Assembly (NCBI GenBank): GCA_017849455.1
Contig: JAFIGX010000011.1
Coordinates: 1-64,000, forward strand
Source of the DNA: Pseudobacter sp.
GTDB taxonomy: Bacteria; Bacteroidota; Bacteroidia; Chitinophagales; Chitinophagaceae
Reading direction: 5' to 3'
Length of the DNA: 64,000 nt
Shown here: piece by piece, positions 9,076 through 17,605 of the stretch
How positions within the stretch are numbered: the first letter of the stretch is position 1
Layout of the letters: every line of letters begins with the position of its first letter
Made by a program: the position numbers and the translations under genes
The notes under the pieces: generated by a model
Seen by the model: the letters and a program-made list of their open reading frames with translations, nothing else
What the model was told of the DNA's origin: nothing
Databases searched by the model: none

Positions 9076-9504
9076 GTGAAAACATCGGAGAGTAAATATA
9101 ATACGTGCATGTACTTCGCTTCCAATGCATTGGCCCGCAAGCTGGAAAAGCTGGCCATCGAAAGCTGGAAGTGTACAGACCTTTCGCCCAGCCATGCCTA
9201 CCTGTTAATGCTGGTGGTGGAAATTCCGGGCATCCAGCCTACGGGCCTCAGCGAGCATCTCCGGCTAACACCCTCCACCATCACACGTTTGGTGGAAAAG
9301 CTGGAAAAGAAAAAGCTGCTTGTCCGCACCACGGAAGGCAAGCTGACCAATGTATATCCTTCCCCAAAAGGTAAGGAGCTGTACCCTTCCCTGGTGCAAT
9401 GTGCCAAAGAATTTCAGGCCCTTTATGCAAGTATACTCGGAAAAGAAGAAAGTAACCGCCTGGCCAGGAATATGACCAGGATCGTAGATAAACTGGACGT
9501 GTAA
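9076..9504 (+). CDS. MarR-family transcriptional regulator
   Basis: Winged-helix repressor of the MarR family. The helix-turn-helix is IQPTGLSEHLRLTPSTITRL and the wing EGKLTNVYPSPKG, with dimerisation helices at both ends. Cysteines occur at residue 11 in the first helix (YNTCMYFAS) and residue 33 (ESWKCTDL), which would suit thiol sensing as in OhrR-type regulators; that is inference. The frame is open from a TTG at 9010, but that lies upstream of the promoter found at 9019-9049, so the GTG at 9076, preceded by AGGA, is taken as start. Its likely operators lie before itself and before the next gene. Confidence 0.88.
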   Translation: MKTSESKYNTCMYFASNALARKLEKLAIESWKCTDLSPSHAYLLMLVVEIPGIQPTGLSEHLRLTPSTITRLVEKLEKKKLLVRTTEGKLTNVYPSPKGKELYPSLVQCAKEFQALYASILGKEESNRLARNMTRIVDKLDV

Positions 9505-9519
9505 ATTTTTTTGACCAGT

Positions 9520-9537
9520 TATTTGTATATACAAATA
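9520..9537 (+). promoter_or_regulatory. Second copy of the MarR operator
   Basis: TATTTGTATATACAAATA, identical over all 18 bases to the site at 9017-9034, lies 16 bases after the marR stop and 38 bases before the start of the NmrA-like gene. The exact repetition shows both genes answer to the same DNA-binding protein, most simply the MarR protein between them. Confidence 0.8.
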
Positions 9538-9574
9538 TAATGAACCAAATATCGATCATATTAAATCATCACAC

Positions 9575-10465
9575 ATGAAGTACATTATTACAGGAGGCTC
9601 CGGCCATATTTCAAAACCACTTGCTTTGGCCTTACTGGACGCAGGCCACCAGGTTACCGTTGTTGGCCGTAATGCGGCCCACCTGGATGAACTGGTTGGC
9701 AAAGGAGCCCGCGTAGCTATCGGATCAGTTGAAGACGTGCCTTTCCTTACCAAAGCTTTTGCGGGAGCAGACGCCGTTTACCTGATGACGCCACCCAATT
9801 TTACTACCAACGATACAAAGGGTTTCTATGAACAGGTGGCAAAGAATTATGCCCAGGCGATCAAAGGCAGCACCATCCGCTACGCTGTAAATCTCAGCTC
9901 CATAGGAGCTCACCTCGCAGAAGGTGTTGGACCGGTGAATGGCCTGTACCGCGGGGAACAGGTGTTGAATAAGTTGGAGGGCGTGCATGTCAAACATCTC
10001 CGGCCATCTTATTTTTATTACAACCTCTATTCCAATATAGACCTTATCAGGAACATGGGCATTATGGGCGGCAATTTCAGCATTGCAGCCAATAAATTCC
10101 CGATAGTTGATCCGGCCGATATTGCACAGGCTGCGGCAGAGGAGTTGTTACAACTGAATTTCACAGGAAATTCCTTCCGCTATATCGCCAGCGATGAAAC
10201 AGGTACCGATGCCATTGCCAAAACGATTGGACAGGCCATTGGAAAAGCCGACCTCCAATGGGTTCATTTTACCGATGAACAGGCATACAACGGCATGTTA
10301 CAGGCAGGATTGAGTGAAGATCTGGCCAGGAATTATATAGAGATGGGTAACGCCATGAATTCAGGCATTATGTTCGAAGACTATTGGAAGAACCATCCGG
10401 GGAAACCGGGAAAAACCAGTCTCGCTGATTTTGCAAGAACATTCGCTACTGTTTATTCGGCATAA
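9575..10465 (+). CDS. NmrA-like NAD(P)-binding protein (atypical SDR)
   Basis: Atypical short-chain dehydrogenase fold of the NmrA/HSCARG/quinone oxidoreductase-2 group. The N-terminal Rossmann motif is TGGSGHIS at 6-13, in which the last glycine of GxxGxxG is serine. The chain is about 296 residues and has LRPSYFYYNL in place of a classical YxxxK site, as in this group, so it may be an NAD(P)H sensor or quinone reductase. It is preceded by the shared palindrome and followed 27 bases later by a thioredoxin-fold gene. A role in oxidative or electrophile stress under MarR control is inferred from context. Confidence 0.87.
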   Translation: MKYIITGGSGHISKPLALALLDAGHQVTVVGRNAAHLDELVGKGARVAIGSVEDVPFLTKAFAGADAVYLMTPPNFTTNDTKGFYEQVAKNYAQAIKGSTIRYAVNLSSIGAHLAEGVGPVNGLYRGEQVLNKLEGVHVKHLRPSYFYYNLYSNIDLIRNMGIMGGNFSIAANKFPIVDPADIAQAAAEELLQLNFTGNSFRYIASDETGTDAIAKTIGQAIGKADLQWVHFTDEQAYNGMLQAGLSEDLARNYIEMGNAMNSGIMFEDYWKNHPGKPGKTSLADFARTFATVYSA

Positions 10466-10492
10466 ACATTCAATTCATTAAAACAATAAACG

Positions 10493-11128
10493 ATGTCAAC
10501 TTCAGGAAAGCCAAACACGATCGACAGGCAATATATCGACAAAGCGATGAGCTATACCGCTTATCGTACACTGGTGGATGAACTGCTGGCCGGCGGTAAA
10601 GTGACCGGCCCGCAGCAATCCGAATCTCTCACGAACTACGCCAGGCTGAACGTACAGCGTATGCAGCGCATCGATAAAACAGTGAAAATTTTGCCGGAGG
10701 TACGGGAGATCATACAATCCATTCAATCGCCCCAGACCTGGCTGGTGCTCACGGAGAGCTGGTGCGGCGATGCCTCGCAGATCCTGCCGGTATTGAATGC
10801 CATGGCAGCCCTGAACCCGGCCATCGGGCTGAAATTATTGCTGCGCGATGAGAACCTGGAACTGATGGACCAATACCTTACCAATGGCGCCAGCCGCAGC
10901 ATCCCGCGATTGATTGTTGTACATTCCAATACGCTGGAAGAGATCTTCAACTGGGGACCGCGGCCTGCCGAACTGCAAGCATCCTTCGATGCCATGCGCC
11001 GGGAAGGACTGCCCGGAAATATCATCACTGAAAAGATCCATAGCTGGTATGCGAAAGATAAAACGGTCACCACGCAAACCGAGATCGCAGAAATGCTAAG
11101 TGTTTCCTCGCAGGCGATCGCTGTCTAG
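10493..11128 (+). CDS. Thioredoxin-fold protein with single active-site cysteine
   Basis: Cytoplasmic thioredoxin-like protein of the group in which the CxxC motif is replaced. The active-site stretch is TESWCGDASQ with C91-G-D-A94, so only the first cysteine remains; the cis-proline is P138 in SIPRLIV. The N-terminal 80 residues form a helical extension. With one cysteine it cannot work as a classical disulfide reductase by itself; a monothiol or binding role is possible. No signal peptide is visible. It is 27 bases after the NmrA-like gene and is probably in the MarR-controlled operon. Confidence 0.82.
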   Translation: MSTSGKPNTIDRQYIDKAMSYTAYRTLVDELLAGGKVTGPQQSESLTNYARLNVQRMQRIDKTVKILPEVREIIQSIQSPQTWLVLTESWCGDASQILPVLNAMAALNPAIGLKLLLRDENLELMDQYLTNGASRSIPRLIVVHSNTLEEIFNWGPRPAELQASFDAMRREGLPGNIITEKIHSWYAKDKTVTTQTEIAEMLSVSSQAIAV

Positions 11129-11164
11129 GCAATCAGGCCCGATAATTTTCGATACCTTCATGGC

Positions 11165-11467
11165 ATGAATTTCGAAGCCTTTCAGGCCAGCCTGAAAAAC
11201 GATCAACCACCTGCTGAGCTCAATGTGTATTTGCAAAGCCTCTGGTATGATGCCAGGGGCGATTGGGAGAGCTCGCATAACCTGATCCAGGATATCCCGG
11301 ATAAACCGGCTGCCTGGATCCATGCTTATCTGCACCGCAAGGAAGGAGATGTCTGGAATGCCAATTACTGGTACAACAAAGCAGCCAGGCGCATGCCCGG
11401 CTATTCCCTCGACCAGGAGTGGCAGGAGTTGGTACGGGTTTTTCTATCGGAAAGTCATACCGGTTGA
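11165..11467 (+). CDS. Conserved-looking hypothetical protein, 100 residues
   Basis: I do not recognise a named family. The protein is soluble, rich in tryptophan and tyrosine (LQSLWYDARGDWESSHNLIQ, HAYLHRKEGDVWNANYWYNK), and helical in pattern, resembling one or two TPR-like hairpins. It follows the thioredoxin-fold gene by 36 bases. Its last codons (GGT TGA) are formed by the left arm of the repeat at 11462-11570, so the original end may have been different. Composition and codon use look like those of the neighbouring genes, which supports it being real. Confidence 0.7.
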   Translation: MNFEAFQASLKNDQPPAELNVYLQSLWYDARGDWESSHNLIQDIPDKPAAWIHAYLHRKEGDVWNANYWYNKAARRMPGYSLDQEWQELVRVFLSESHTG

Positions 11468-11570
11468 TACGTTGACAGGTTGAAAGGTTGATAAGTTAAC
11501 AAGGAAGTCTCCGAATTTCAGAAACCCTCTTATCAACTTGTCAACCTTTCAACCTGTCAACGTACCAACC
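11462..11570. repeat. Long imperfect inverted repeat between convergent genes
   Basis: Left arm 11462-11504 (GGTTGATACGTTGACAGGTT and onward) pairs with right arm 11526-11570 (ending AACCTGTCAACGTACCAACC) over about 43 bases with few mismatches, around a core containing TCTCCGAATTTCAG. Related elements lie at 4245, 17868, 23486, 27473 and 52195. It fills the gap between the hypothetical gene and the OmpA gene and would fold as a very long hairpin on either strand. Confidence 0.85.
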
Positions 11571-11579
11571 TTTGCAAGA

Positions 11580-12857
11580 TTATTTTTCTCTAACCCCCAC
11601 TGCTATCCGCCTGTCTTTTTTCCTTTCATCATCTGGAGCATCGGCAGCAGCTTTCGCAAACTTCGATCCATAGCCTTCTGCGCCAACCACCTGTTTCATA
11701 TCGGCGCCGGTCGTTTTCAATGCAGCCGACACGGCATCGGCCCTGCTCTGCGATAATTTCATATTCACTACGCTATCGCCGCTCTTATCCGTATATCCTC
11801 CGATCTTGATCTTCAATTTCGGGTAGGCTTTGAGGATAGCGGCAATATTATTCACCTGTTTCATACTTGCAGGCGTAAGCTCTGAACTACCTGTTTTGAA
11901 ATTCAGGTTATCGAAATCGAACCATACGTCCTTACCACCTTTGGTGGATGCGTCGTTGAGGAATGTCACCAGTTGATCTTCTATACCGCCTTTATAAGCA
12001 TCCAGTTCAGTTCCATCAGGCAGTTTTACCTTGATCGATTCCATCGTTACTGGAGGCGTGGCCGTGGATGCAGAAGTATCTTTTGCATCGGCCTGCTGAT
12101 CTGTGGCCGGGGGCGTGGTTTCCGTTTTATCCTTCTGGCCGCGGAGGAAATAGATCAATGCCAGTACAACCAGCAATGCCAGCAGCAGTGGCCACAACCA
12201 TCTCATGCCCCTGCCCGCTTTGTTGGCGGCTTCTCCGGCATAGTGCGTAGCTGAAGCAGTTGCCTGCCGCACTGAGCTGGCAGCGCCGCCAACCAGGCCG
12301 GATAATTTATGGCCGATATCGCTCAGACTGTTATGGCCGAGCGCTCCGGCCAGGTTCAGCCCTGAGGGTACCGCTTTCAGGATATTGTCTTTTTGTTCGG
12401 CCAGGAAAGAGGTTAGTCCTGATACACCCATGTTGTTTTGTGTTACCTGTTTGCCCAACACGCCCAGTGCGGCCGGCGCAGCGGCGCTGAGCACTGAAGA
12501 AGCAGAGGATTCGCGGATACCGGCAAAGTTGGCGATCATGCTGGTGATACTGTTTGCCTTGTCGCCGAAAAGGCCTTTCACCATATCCAATCCTTTGCTC
12601 AGCATTGAACCTCCACCCAACAGGTTGCCGATATTGCCGAGGATACCGCTTCCTGCGGCATCTTTAGCCATATTGAGCAAACTTGAAGCTCCATCCGAAG
12701 AACCGGCCTTGTGCAACAATCCTGTCAACACAGCCGGGATACCGCCACTAATCGCTTTTTGAATTCCTCCCTCATTTTCACCAAAAGAAGAAGCCATCTT
12801 ACTGACGAGGTCGCTGGTGAAAATGCCTTTCACCGAGTCGAGAAGGTTGAATGACAT
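11580..12857 (-). CDS. DUF937-like / OmpA fusion anchored in the inner membrane
   Basis: Residues 1-190 resemble DUF937 (YidB-like): helical, glycine- and alanine-rich, starting MSFNLLDSVKGIFTSDLVSK. A basic stretch (KAGRGMRW) precedes one membrane helix at 220-238, then a threonine/proline-rich linker, then an OmpA-like peptidoglycan-binding domain at about 305-425 with FDFDNLNFKTGSSEL, GYTDKSGD and NMKLSQSRAD. There is no signal peptide, so the first domain should be cytoplasmic and the OmpA domain periplasmic, linking the inner membrane to the cell wall. The function is unknown. It is a single gene with 162 bases upstream that hold no recognised site. Confidence 0.85.
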   Translation of the reverse strand: MSFNLLDSVKGIFTSDLVSKMASSFGENEGGIQKAISGGIPAVLTGLLHKAGSSDGASSLLNMAKDAAGSGILGNIGNLLGGGSMLSKGLDMVKGLFGDKANSITSMIANFAGIRESSASSVLSAAAPAALGVLGKQVTQNNMGVSGLTSFLAEQKDNILKAVPSGLNLAGALGHNSLSDIGHKLSGLVGGAASSVRQATASATHYAGEAANKAGRGMRWLWPLLLALLVVLALIYFLRGQKDKTETTPPATDQQADAKDTSASTATPPVTMESIKVKLPDGTELDAYKGGIEDQLVTFLNDASTKGGKDVWFDFDNLNFKTGSSELTPASMKQVNNIAAILKAYPKLKIKIGGYTDKSGDSVVNMKLSQSRADAVSAALKTTGADMKQVVGAEGYGSKFAKAAADAPDDERKKDRRIAVGVREK

Positions 12858-13019
12858 AAGAGAAAGTTTTAGGTTATCAAATAATGTCGGAAGAGACCAT
12901 AACTATATATGGTATGTTCTTGTAATTTAATCAATAATTACCTAAAACTGTGCCGGGAAAAAATTAAATAATACAATAATGTGGTCAGATCAGCCTGTTA
13001 ACGGATAAATAACACGTTT

Positions 13020-13721
13020 TCAGGTAGGCATCAACTGAAGTATGAGATTAGGATCGGGGCAGTTGGCGAGGTATTTTTCGCGCTCCGAATATTTGCATAC
13101 GCCGGGATAGTCCCCCTGTTTCAATTCCATATCGAGGATCACCTGGAAATGCAGGTGGGGCGGCCATTGGCCATTTTCATGGGGCTCTCCGAAATGGGCC
13201 ATCTCCTGTCCGAATATGATATATTGCCCGGCTGTCAGTGATTGAATATCCCTCAGGCTGATATGGCCATACAGGGTATAGAACGGCATACCCTCCAACT
13301 GGTGGAGAAGCACCAGTGTGGCCCCATAATCACCAAACCTGTCATTAAATGCAAAACTATGCACCATCCCTCCCATGAAAGCGTAGACAGGGGTACCGGC
13401 CTCTCCCCAGATATCGATCCCCAGGTGAAGCCTGCGCGGTTCATCACCCGGTCTTTCAGGGTCGAACACGCGGCTGCGGTTATAGATCGTTCTGTGTTCT
13501 GCATAGCCGCCGATGCCGAATTTACAATGTGCTTCCTGCAGGCGTTGCCTGATATAAGCGGAGAATAATTCAGTGCTGTCGAGGACTTCAGCGCTGAGGT
13601 CTTTGTTGCTTTCCGTAAAATCGAAATGCAATAATGGATCCCTGGCGGGATCCACTTTCAGTACCGGATGAAAAGTAGTTTGATACTTGCGAATGATATT
13701 ATCGAAGACAAGATTACTCAT
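13020..13721 (-). CDS. M23-family zinc metallopeptidase (LytM-like)
   Basis: Peptidoglycan-type metallopeptidase domain. Zinc ligands and catalytic residues are visible as H99-x-x-x-D103 in HLGIDIW, H153 in LYGHIS and H189-L-H191 in PPHLHFQ. Unusually for this family no signal peptide or membrane segment is present, so its location is unclear; it may act in the cytoplasm on another substrate or be exported by another route. Its ATG overlaps the leuS stop by four bases (ATGA), indicating translational coupling to leucyl-tRNA synthetase. Confidence 0.88.
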   Translation of the reverse strand: MSNLVFDNIIRKYQTTFHPVLKVDPARDPLLHFDFTESNKDLSAEVLDSTELFSAYIRQRLQEAHCKFGIGGYAEHRTIYNRSRVFDPERPGDEPRRLHLGIDIWGEAGTPVYAFMGGMVHSFAFNDRFGDYGATLVLLHQLEGMPFYTLYGHISLRDIQSLTAGQYIIFGQEMAHFGEPHENGQWPPHLHFQVILDMELKQGDYPGVCKYSEREKYLANCPDPNLILQLMPT

Positions 13722-16510
13722 ACCACCACGTTCACCATCTTACCTTTTACATAGATGATCTTCTTATGAGGCCTGCTTTCGAGCCATTTCTGCACCACTT
13801 CATTGGCGAGCACCAGTTGCTCTACATCCTGTTGCGAAGCATCCAGGTTGATATTGAGCTGCGTTCTCACCTTACCGTTAATGGAGATAGGATATTCCTT
13901 GGATGTTTCCACCAGGTATTTCTCTTCGGCAACCGGGTAGGCGGCATCGAGAATGGAACCGGTATTCCCGATGAGATGCCATAATTCTTCACTCACATGC
14001 GGTGCATAAGGCGTGAGGAGGATAAGCAGTTTTTCCAGTATTTCTTTCTTGTTGCATTTCAGGTCTGTCAGTTCATTCACGCAAACCATGAAGGCGCTGA
14101 CAGCCGTATTGAACGAAAACCTTTCAGTGTCTTCTTCTATTTTCCGGATGGCCCTGTGCAGCACTTTGAATTCGGCATCCGTTGCTTTCTGCGTATTCCA
14201 TACCTGGCCTTTGGTCTCATCGTAGAACAGGCGCCACATTTTTTTCAGGAACCTGTGCACGCCTTCGATGCCTTTGATATCCCAGGGTTTGGAAGCTTCC
14301 AGCGGCCCGAGGAACATTTCATACATACGGAAAGTATCAGCCCCGTATTTCTCCACCACCTGGTCGGGGTTGATGACATTGAAATACGATTTGCTCATTT
14401 TCTCGATCGCAGAACCACAGATATATTTTCCATTTTCCAGGATGAATTCCGCATGGGCGAAATCGGGCTTCCATTTTTTGAAGGCTTCCGTATCCAGTTC
14501 CACTCCATCCACGATATTCACATCCACGTGAAGTTCGTCGGTCTCGTACTGGTCTTTCAGTCCGGCCGATACGAACTGGTTGGTATTACGCACGCGGTAT
14601 ACAAACCTTGAATCGCCGGTGATCTTACCCTGGTTGATCAGCTTTTTGAAGGGCTCATCGAAATTCAGGTAGCCGAGATCATGCAATATTTTTACCCAGA
14701 GGCGTGAATAGAGCAGGTGGGCCACTGCATGTTCCGCACCGCCGATGTACACATCTACCTGCCCCCAGTAATCGAGTGCTTTCCTGTCGGCGAATACTTT
14801 ATCATTATGAGGGTCCATATAACGGAGAAAATACCACGCAGCCCCGGCATGGGTAGGCATGGTATTCGTATCCCGCTTTTCGTGGTCATCGATATGTACC
14901 CAGGCGCTCACATTGGCAAGCGGCCCTTCGCCGGTGCCGGATGGCCTGAAGTCGTCGGAGGCTGGCAATTCCAGCGGCAGGTCTTTTACATCCATCGCAT
15001 AAGGGATGTCGTTCCTGAATATGACGGGGAATGGCTCACCCCAATAGCGCTGGCGGCTCCAGCCGGCATCGCGCATTTTGTAGTTCACCTGTTTCCTGCC
15101 GATGCCCAGCTCTTCCACTTTGTTCACTACTACTTCGATCGCATCGCGCATGACCATGCCATTGATAAACCCGGAGTTTTCCAGTATTGCATCTTTGGTG
15201 GCATTGGCCTCTTTGCCATTGTAGGCAGGACCGATAATGTTCGTGATGGGAATATTGAAGAATTGTGCGAATTTGAAATCACGTTCATCACCACAGGGCA
15301 CAGCCATGATAGCGCCGGTGCCATACCCTGCCAGCACGTATTCGGATATCCAGATGGGTATCTCCCTTCCATCGAAAGGATTCACGGCATAAGCGCCGGT
15401 GAAACAACCGGTGATCTTTTTCACTTCAGCCATTCTCTCCACTTCGGAACGGCTTTGTACATATTGGAGGTATTTGTCGACCTCATCCTGTTGTGCGGCC
15501 GATGTGATGGCCAGCACCATTTCATGTTCAGGGGCTACCACCATGAAGTCGACCCCGAAGATCGTATCGGGCCTTGTAGTGAATACCACCATTTCCTGCA
15601 CCATATTCTTCTCGCTCTTCACTTCGAAACGGATCTCTGCTCCATAGCTCTTGCCGATCCAGTTACGCTGGATCTCTTTCATGGAATCGCTGAAGTCCAC
15701 CTCTTCCAGCCCTTTCAATAGTCTTTCAGCATATTCGGTGATGCGCAGGCTCCACTGGCGCATTTTTTTCTTTATCACGGGATAGCCTCCACGATAGCTG
15801 ACGCCATTGATCACTTCATCATTGGCCAGCACGGTGCCCAGGGCCTCACACCAGTTCACATCGGTATAGGCCAGGTAGGCCAGCCGGTATTGCATGAGTA
15901 TGTCCTGCCGTTGTTGCTCATCGTATTTTCCCCACTCACCGGCAGAGAATGACTGACCACCGGAAGGCAATTCATATTTATTGTTCGGGAACGGATGGTT
16001 GCGATTGCCTTCCTGTTCGAAGATGGCGATGAGGTCATGGATGCGTTGCGCTTTTTGCGTTTTCCGGTTGAACCAGCTATCGAATAGCTGGAGGAATATC
16101 CATTGCGTCCATCTATAGTATTTGGGATCGCAGGTCTGTACTTCACGGCTCCAGTCGTAACAGAAACCGATATTATCGAGCTGCTTGCGGAAGGTCTTGA
16201 TATTGGCGGCTGTTGAAACGGCCGGGTGAATGCCATGGTCGATGGCATATTGCTCGGCGGGCAGGCCGAAGGCATCATAGCCCATCGGGTGCAATACGTT
16301 GAACCCTTTCAGTCTTTTATAACGTGCATAGATATCGCTGGAAATATATCCCAGTGGATGCCCCACATGCAGACCTGCCCCGCTCGGGTAGGGGAACATA
16401 TCCAGTACATAACATTTGGGTTTTGTGCTGTCGTTACTGACTGCATAAGCCTTTGAATCGGTCCAAAGCTGTTGCCATTTCTTTTCTATTTCCCTGAAAT
16501 TGTATTCCAT
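13718..16510 (-). CDS. leuS: Leucyl-tRNA synthetase
   Basis: Class I aminoacyl-tRNA synthetase that charges tRNA-Leu. The HIGH-type motif HVGH is at 48-51 in YPSGAGLHVGHPLGY and KMSKS lies near residue 705. The editing (CP1) domain is present, with VVFTTRPDTIFG and GYGTGAIMAVP containing the conserved threonine-rich and aspartate regions. An extra segment near residues 155-205 (NNKYELPSGGQSFSAGEWGK) is seen in Bacteroidota enzymes. The ATG at 16510 (MEYNFREIEKKW) is chosen over an in-frame start at 16525. Transcription is probably from TATTTTTG on the minus strand (16625-16618). The coupled M23 gene follows. Confidence 0.98.
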   Translation of the reverse strand: MEYNFREIEKKWQQLWTDSKAYAVSNDSTKPKCYVLDMFPYPSGAGLHVGHPLGYISSDIYARYKRLKGFNVLHPMGYDAFGLPAEQYAIDHGIHPAVSTAANIKTFRKQLDNIGFCYDWSREVQTCDPKYYRWTQWIFLQLFDSWFNRKTQKAQRIHDLIAIFEQEGNRNHPFPNNKYELPSGGQSFSAGEWGKYDEQQRQDILMQYRLAYLAYTDVNWCEALGTVLANDEVINGVSYRGGYPVIKKKMRQWSLRITEYAERLLKGLEEVDFSDSMKEIQRNWIGKSYGAEIRFEVKSEKNMVQEMVVFTTRPDTIFGVDFMVVAPEHEMVLAITSAAQQDEVDKYLQYVQSRSEVERMAEVKKITGCFTGAYAVNPFDGREIPIWISEYVLAGYGTGAIMAVPCGDERDFKFAQFFNIPITNIIGPAYNGKEANATKDAILENSGFINGMVMRDAIEVVVNKVEELGIGRKQVNYKMRDAGWSRQRYWGEPFPVIFRNDIPYAMDVKDLPLELPASDDFRPSGTGEGPLANVSAWVHIDDHEKRDTNTMPTHAGAAWYFLRYMDPHNDKVFADRKALDYWGQVDVYIGGAEHAVAHLLYSRLWVKILHDLGYLNFDEPFKKLINQGKITGDSRFVYRVRNTNQFVSAGLKDQYETDELHVDVNIVDGVELDTEAFKKWKPDFAHAEFILENGKYICGSAIEKMSKSYFNVINPDQVVEKYGADTFRMYEMFLGPLEASKPWDIKGIEGVHRFLKKMWRLFYDETKGQVWNTQKATDAEFKVLHRAIRKIEEDTERFSFNTAVSAFMVCVNELTDLKCNKKEILEKLLILLTPYAPHVSEELWHLIGNTGSILDAAYPVAEEKYLVETSKEYPISINGKVRTQLNINLDASQQDVEQLVLANEVVQKWLESRPHKKIIYVKGKMVNVVV

Positions 16511-16697
16511 GCCCTTTTCCCGCAACTGCGGGGATGATTTTTATGTTAAAAGTTGAGGAAACGTTAAATGCCCTGCCCCTTAAAAATTTTCCGGCCACGC
16601 GATCGTTAGAGGGGCATCAAAAATACGGATAATCCTGCTAAAGAGGGATAAATCCGTTATTTTTGCCTTACTACTAACCCATCAAAAATCTTGTTGC

Positions 16698-17573
16698 ATG
16701 GTCCAATTCGGAAAAGCTTCGGCCAAGCGTTCCAAGCCCTCCTATTTTATGGCTATCCTGGGCGTTACCATCGTACTCTTCTTCGTGGGTACCTTCGGCT
16801 GGTTGCTCCTCAATGCTAAAAGGTATGTGGAAGAACTGAAAGAAGATGTGAAAGTGCAGGTATACCTCCGCCGGAATATCACGCCTACCGATGTGGAAAC
16901 CCTCCGGAATTATCTTGCCAGCCGGCCTTATACGAAAAACCTCGAATATATCGATAAGGAAACGGCCAAGAAGAGATGGTCGACCGATGGGGAACAGGAC
17001 TTCCAGGAATTGCTGGATGAAAATCCCTTGCCGGCCTCCTTCGACCTCAACCTGAAAAGCACTTATGTGCAGAAAGATACCATTGCCGCCATCAAGGCCG
17101 ACCTGGAAAAACAAGCCCTGGTGGTGGAAAGCGTGAAATATCCGGCCAAAGTGGTGGAGAAGATGAGCTCTACGGTGCGGGTTGGACTGATCGTGTTCGC
17201 CATCCTGGCAGGGATCTTCTGCATCCTGTCGATCGTGCTGATCGATAACACCATCCGGCTGGCCATGTACAGCAACCGGTTCCTCATCAAGACCATGCAG
17301 ATGGTTGGCGCCACCCGTGGCTTTATCGCCAAACCCATGAACGTGCGGGCTATCGCCAACGGGGCCATATCAGCTTTGGTGGCCATTGCATTGATCTATG
17401 GGCTGATGCTGCTCTCGGAATATTTCCTGCCATATCTCAAAGACCTGCGCGATAATGGCAAACTGGTCCTGCTATTCGCTTTCCTCATATTGCTGGGGAT
17501 CAGCATATCCCTGTTCAGCACCTGGCGCAGTGTGGTAAAATACCTGAAGATGAAGCTGGACGATCTTTATTAA
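16698..17573 (+). CDS. ftsX: Cell division permease-like protein FtsX
   Basis: Membrane component of the FtsEX divisome complex that controls peptidoglycan hydrolases. The protein has a first membrane helix at about 19-39, a periplasmic domain (VYLRRNITPTDVETLRNYL onward), and three C-terminal helices (VGLIVFAILAGIFCILSIVL, AISALVAIALIYGLMLL, LVLLFAFLILLGISISL), the standard FtsX topology. ftsE is not next to it, as is common in Bacteroidota. TATTTTTG at 16658-16665 is a plausible -7 box. It heads the order ftsX-DUF3098-uppP. Confidence 0.93.
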   Translation: MVQFGKASAKRSKPSYFMAILGVTIVLFFVGTFGWLLLNAKRYVEELKEDVKVQVYLRRNITPTDVETLRNYLASRPYTKNLEYIDKETAKKRWSTDGEQDFQELLDENPLPASFDLNLKSTYVQKDTIAAIKADLEKQALVVESVKYPAKVVEKMSSTVRVGLIVFAILAGIFCILSIVLIDNTIRLAMYSNRFLIKTMQMVGATRGFIAKPMNVRAIANGAISALVAIALIYGLMLLSEYFLPYLKDLRDNGKLVLLFAFLILLGISISLFSTWRSVVKYLKMKLDDLY

Positions 17574-17605
17574 TTCCCTTATATTGCATCCCTAATCACA
17601 AGGAA

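Noticed and set aside
14717..15721. 334-residue open frame opposite leuS
   Set aside because: Antisense shadow of a strongly conserved synthetase gene; no domain pattern.
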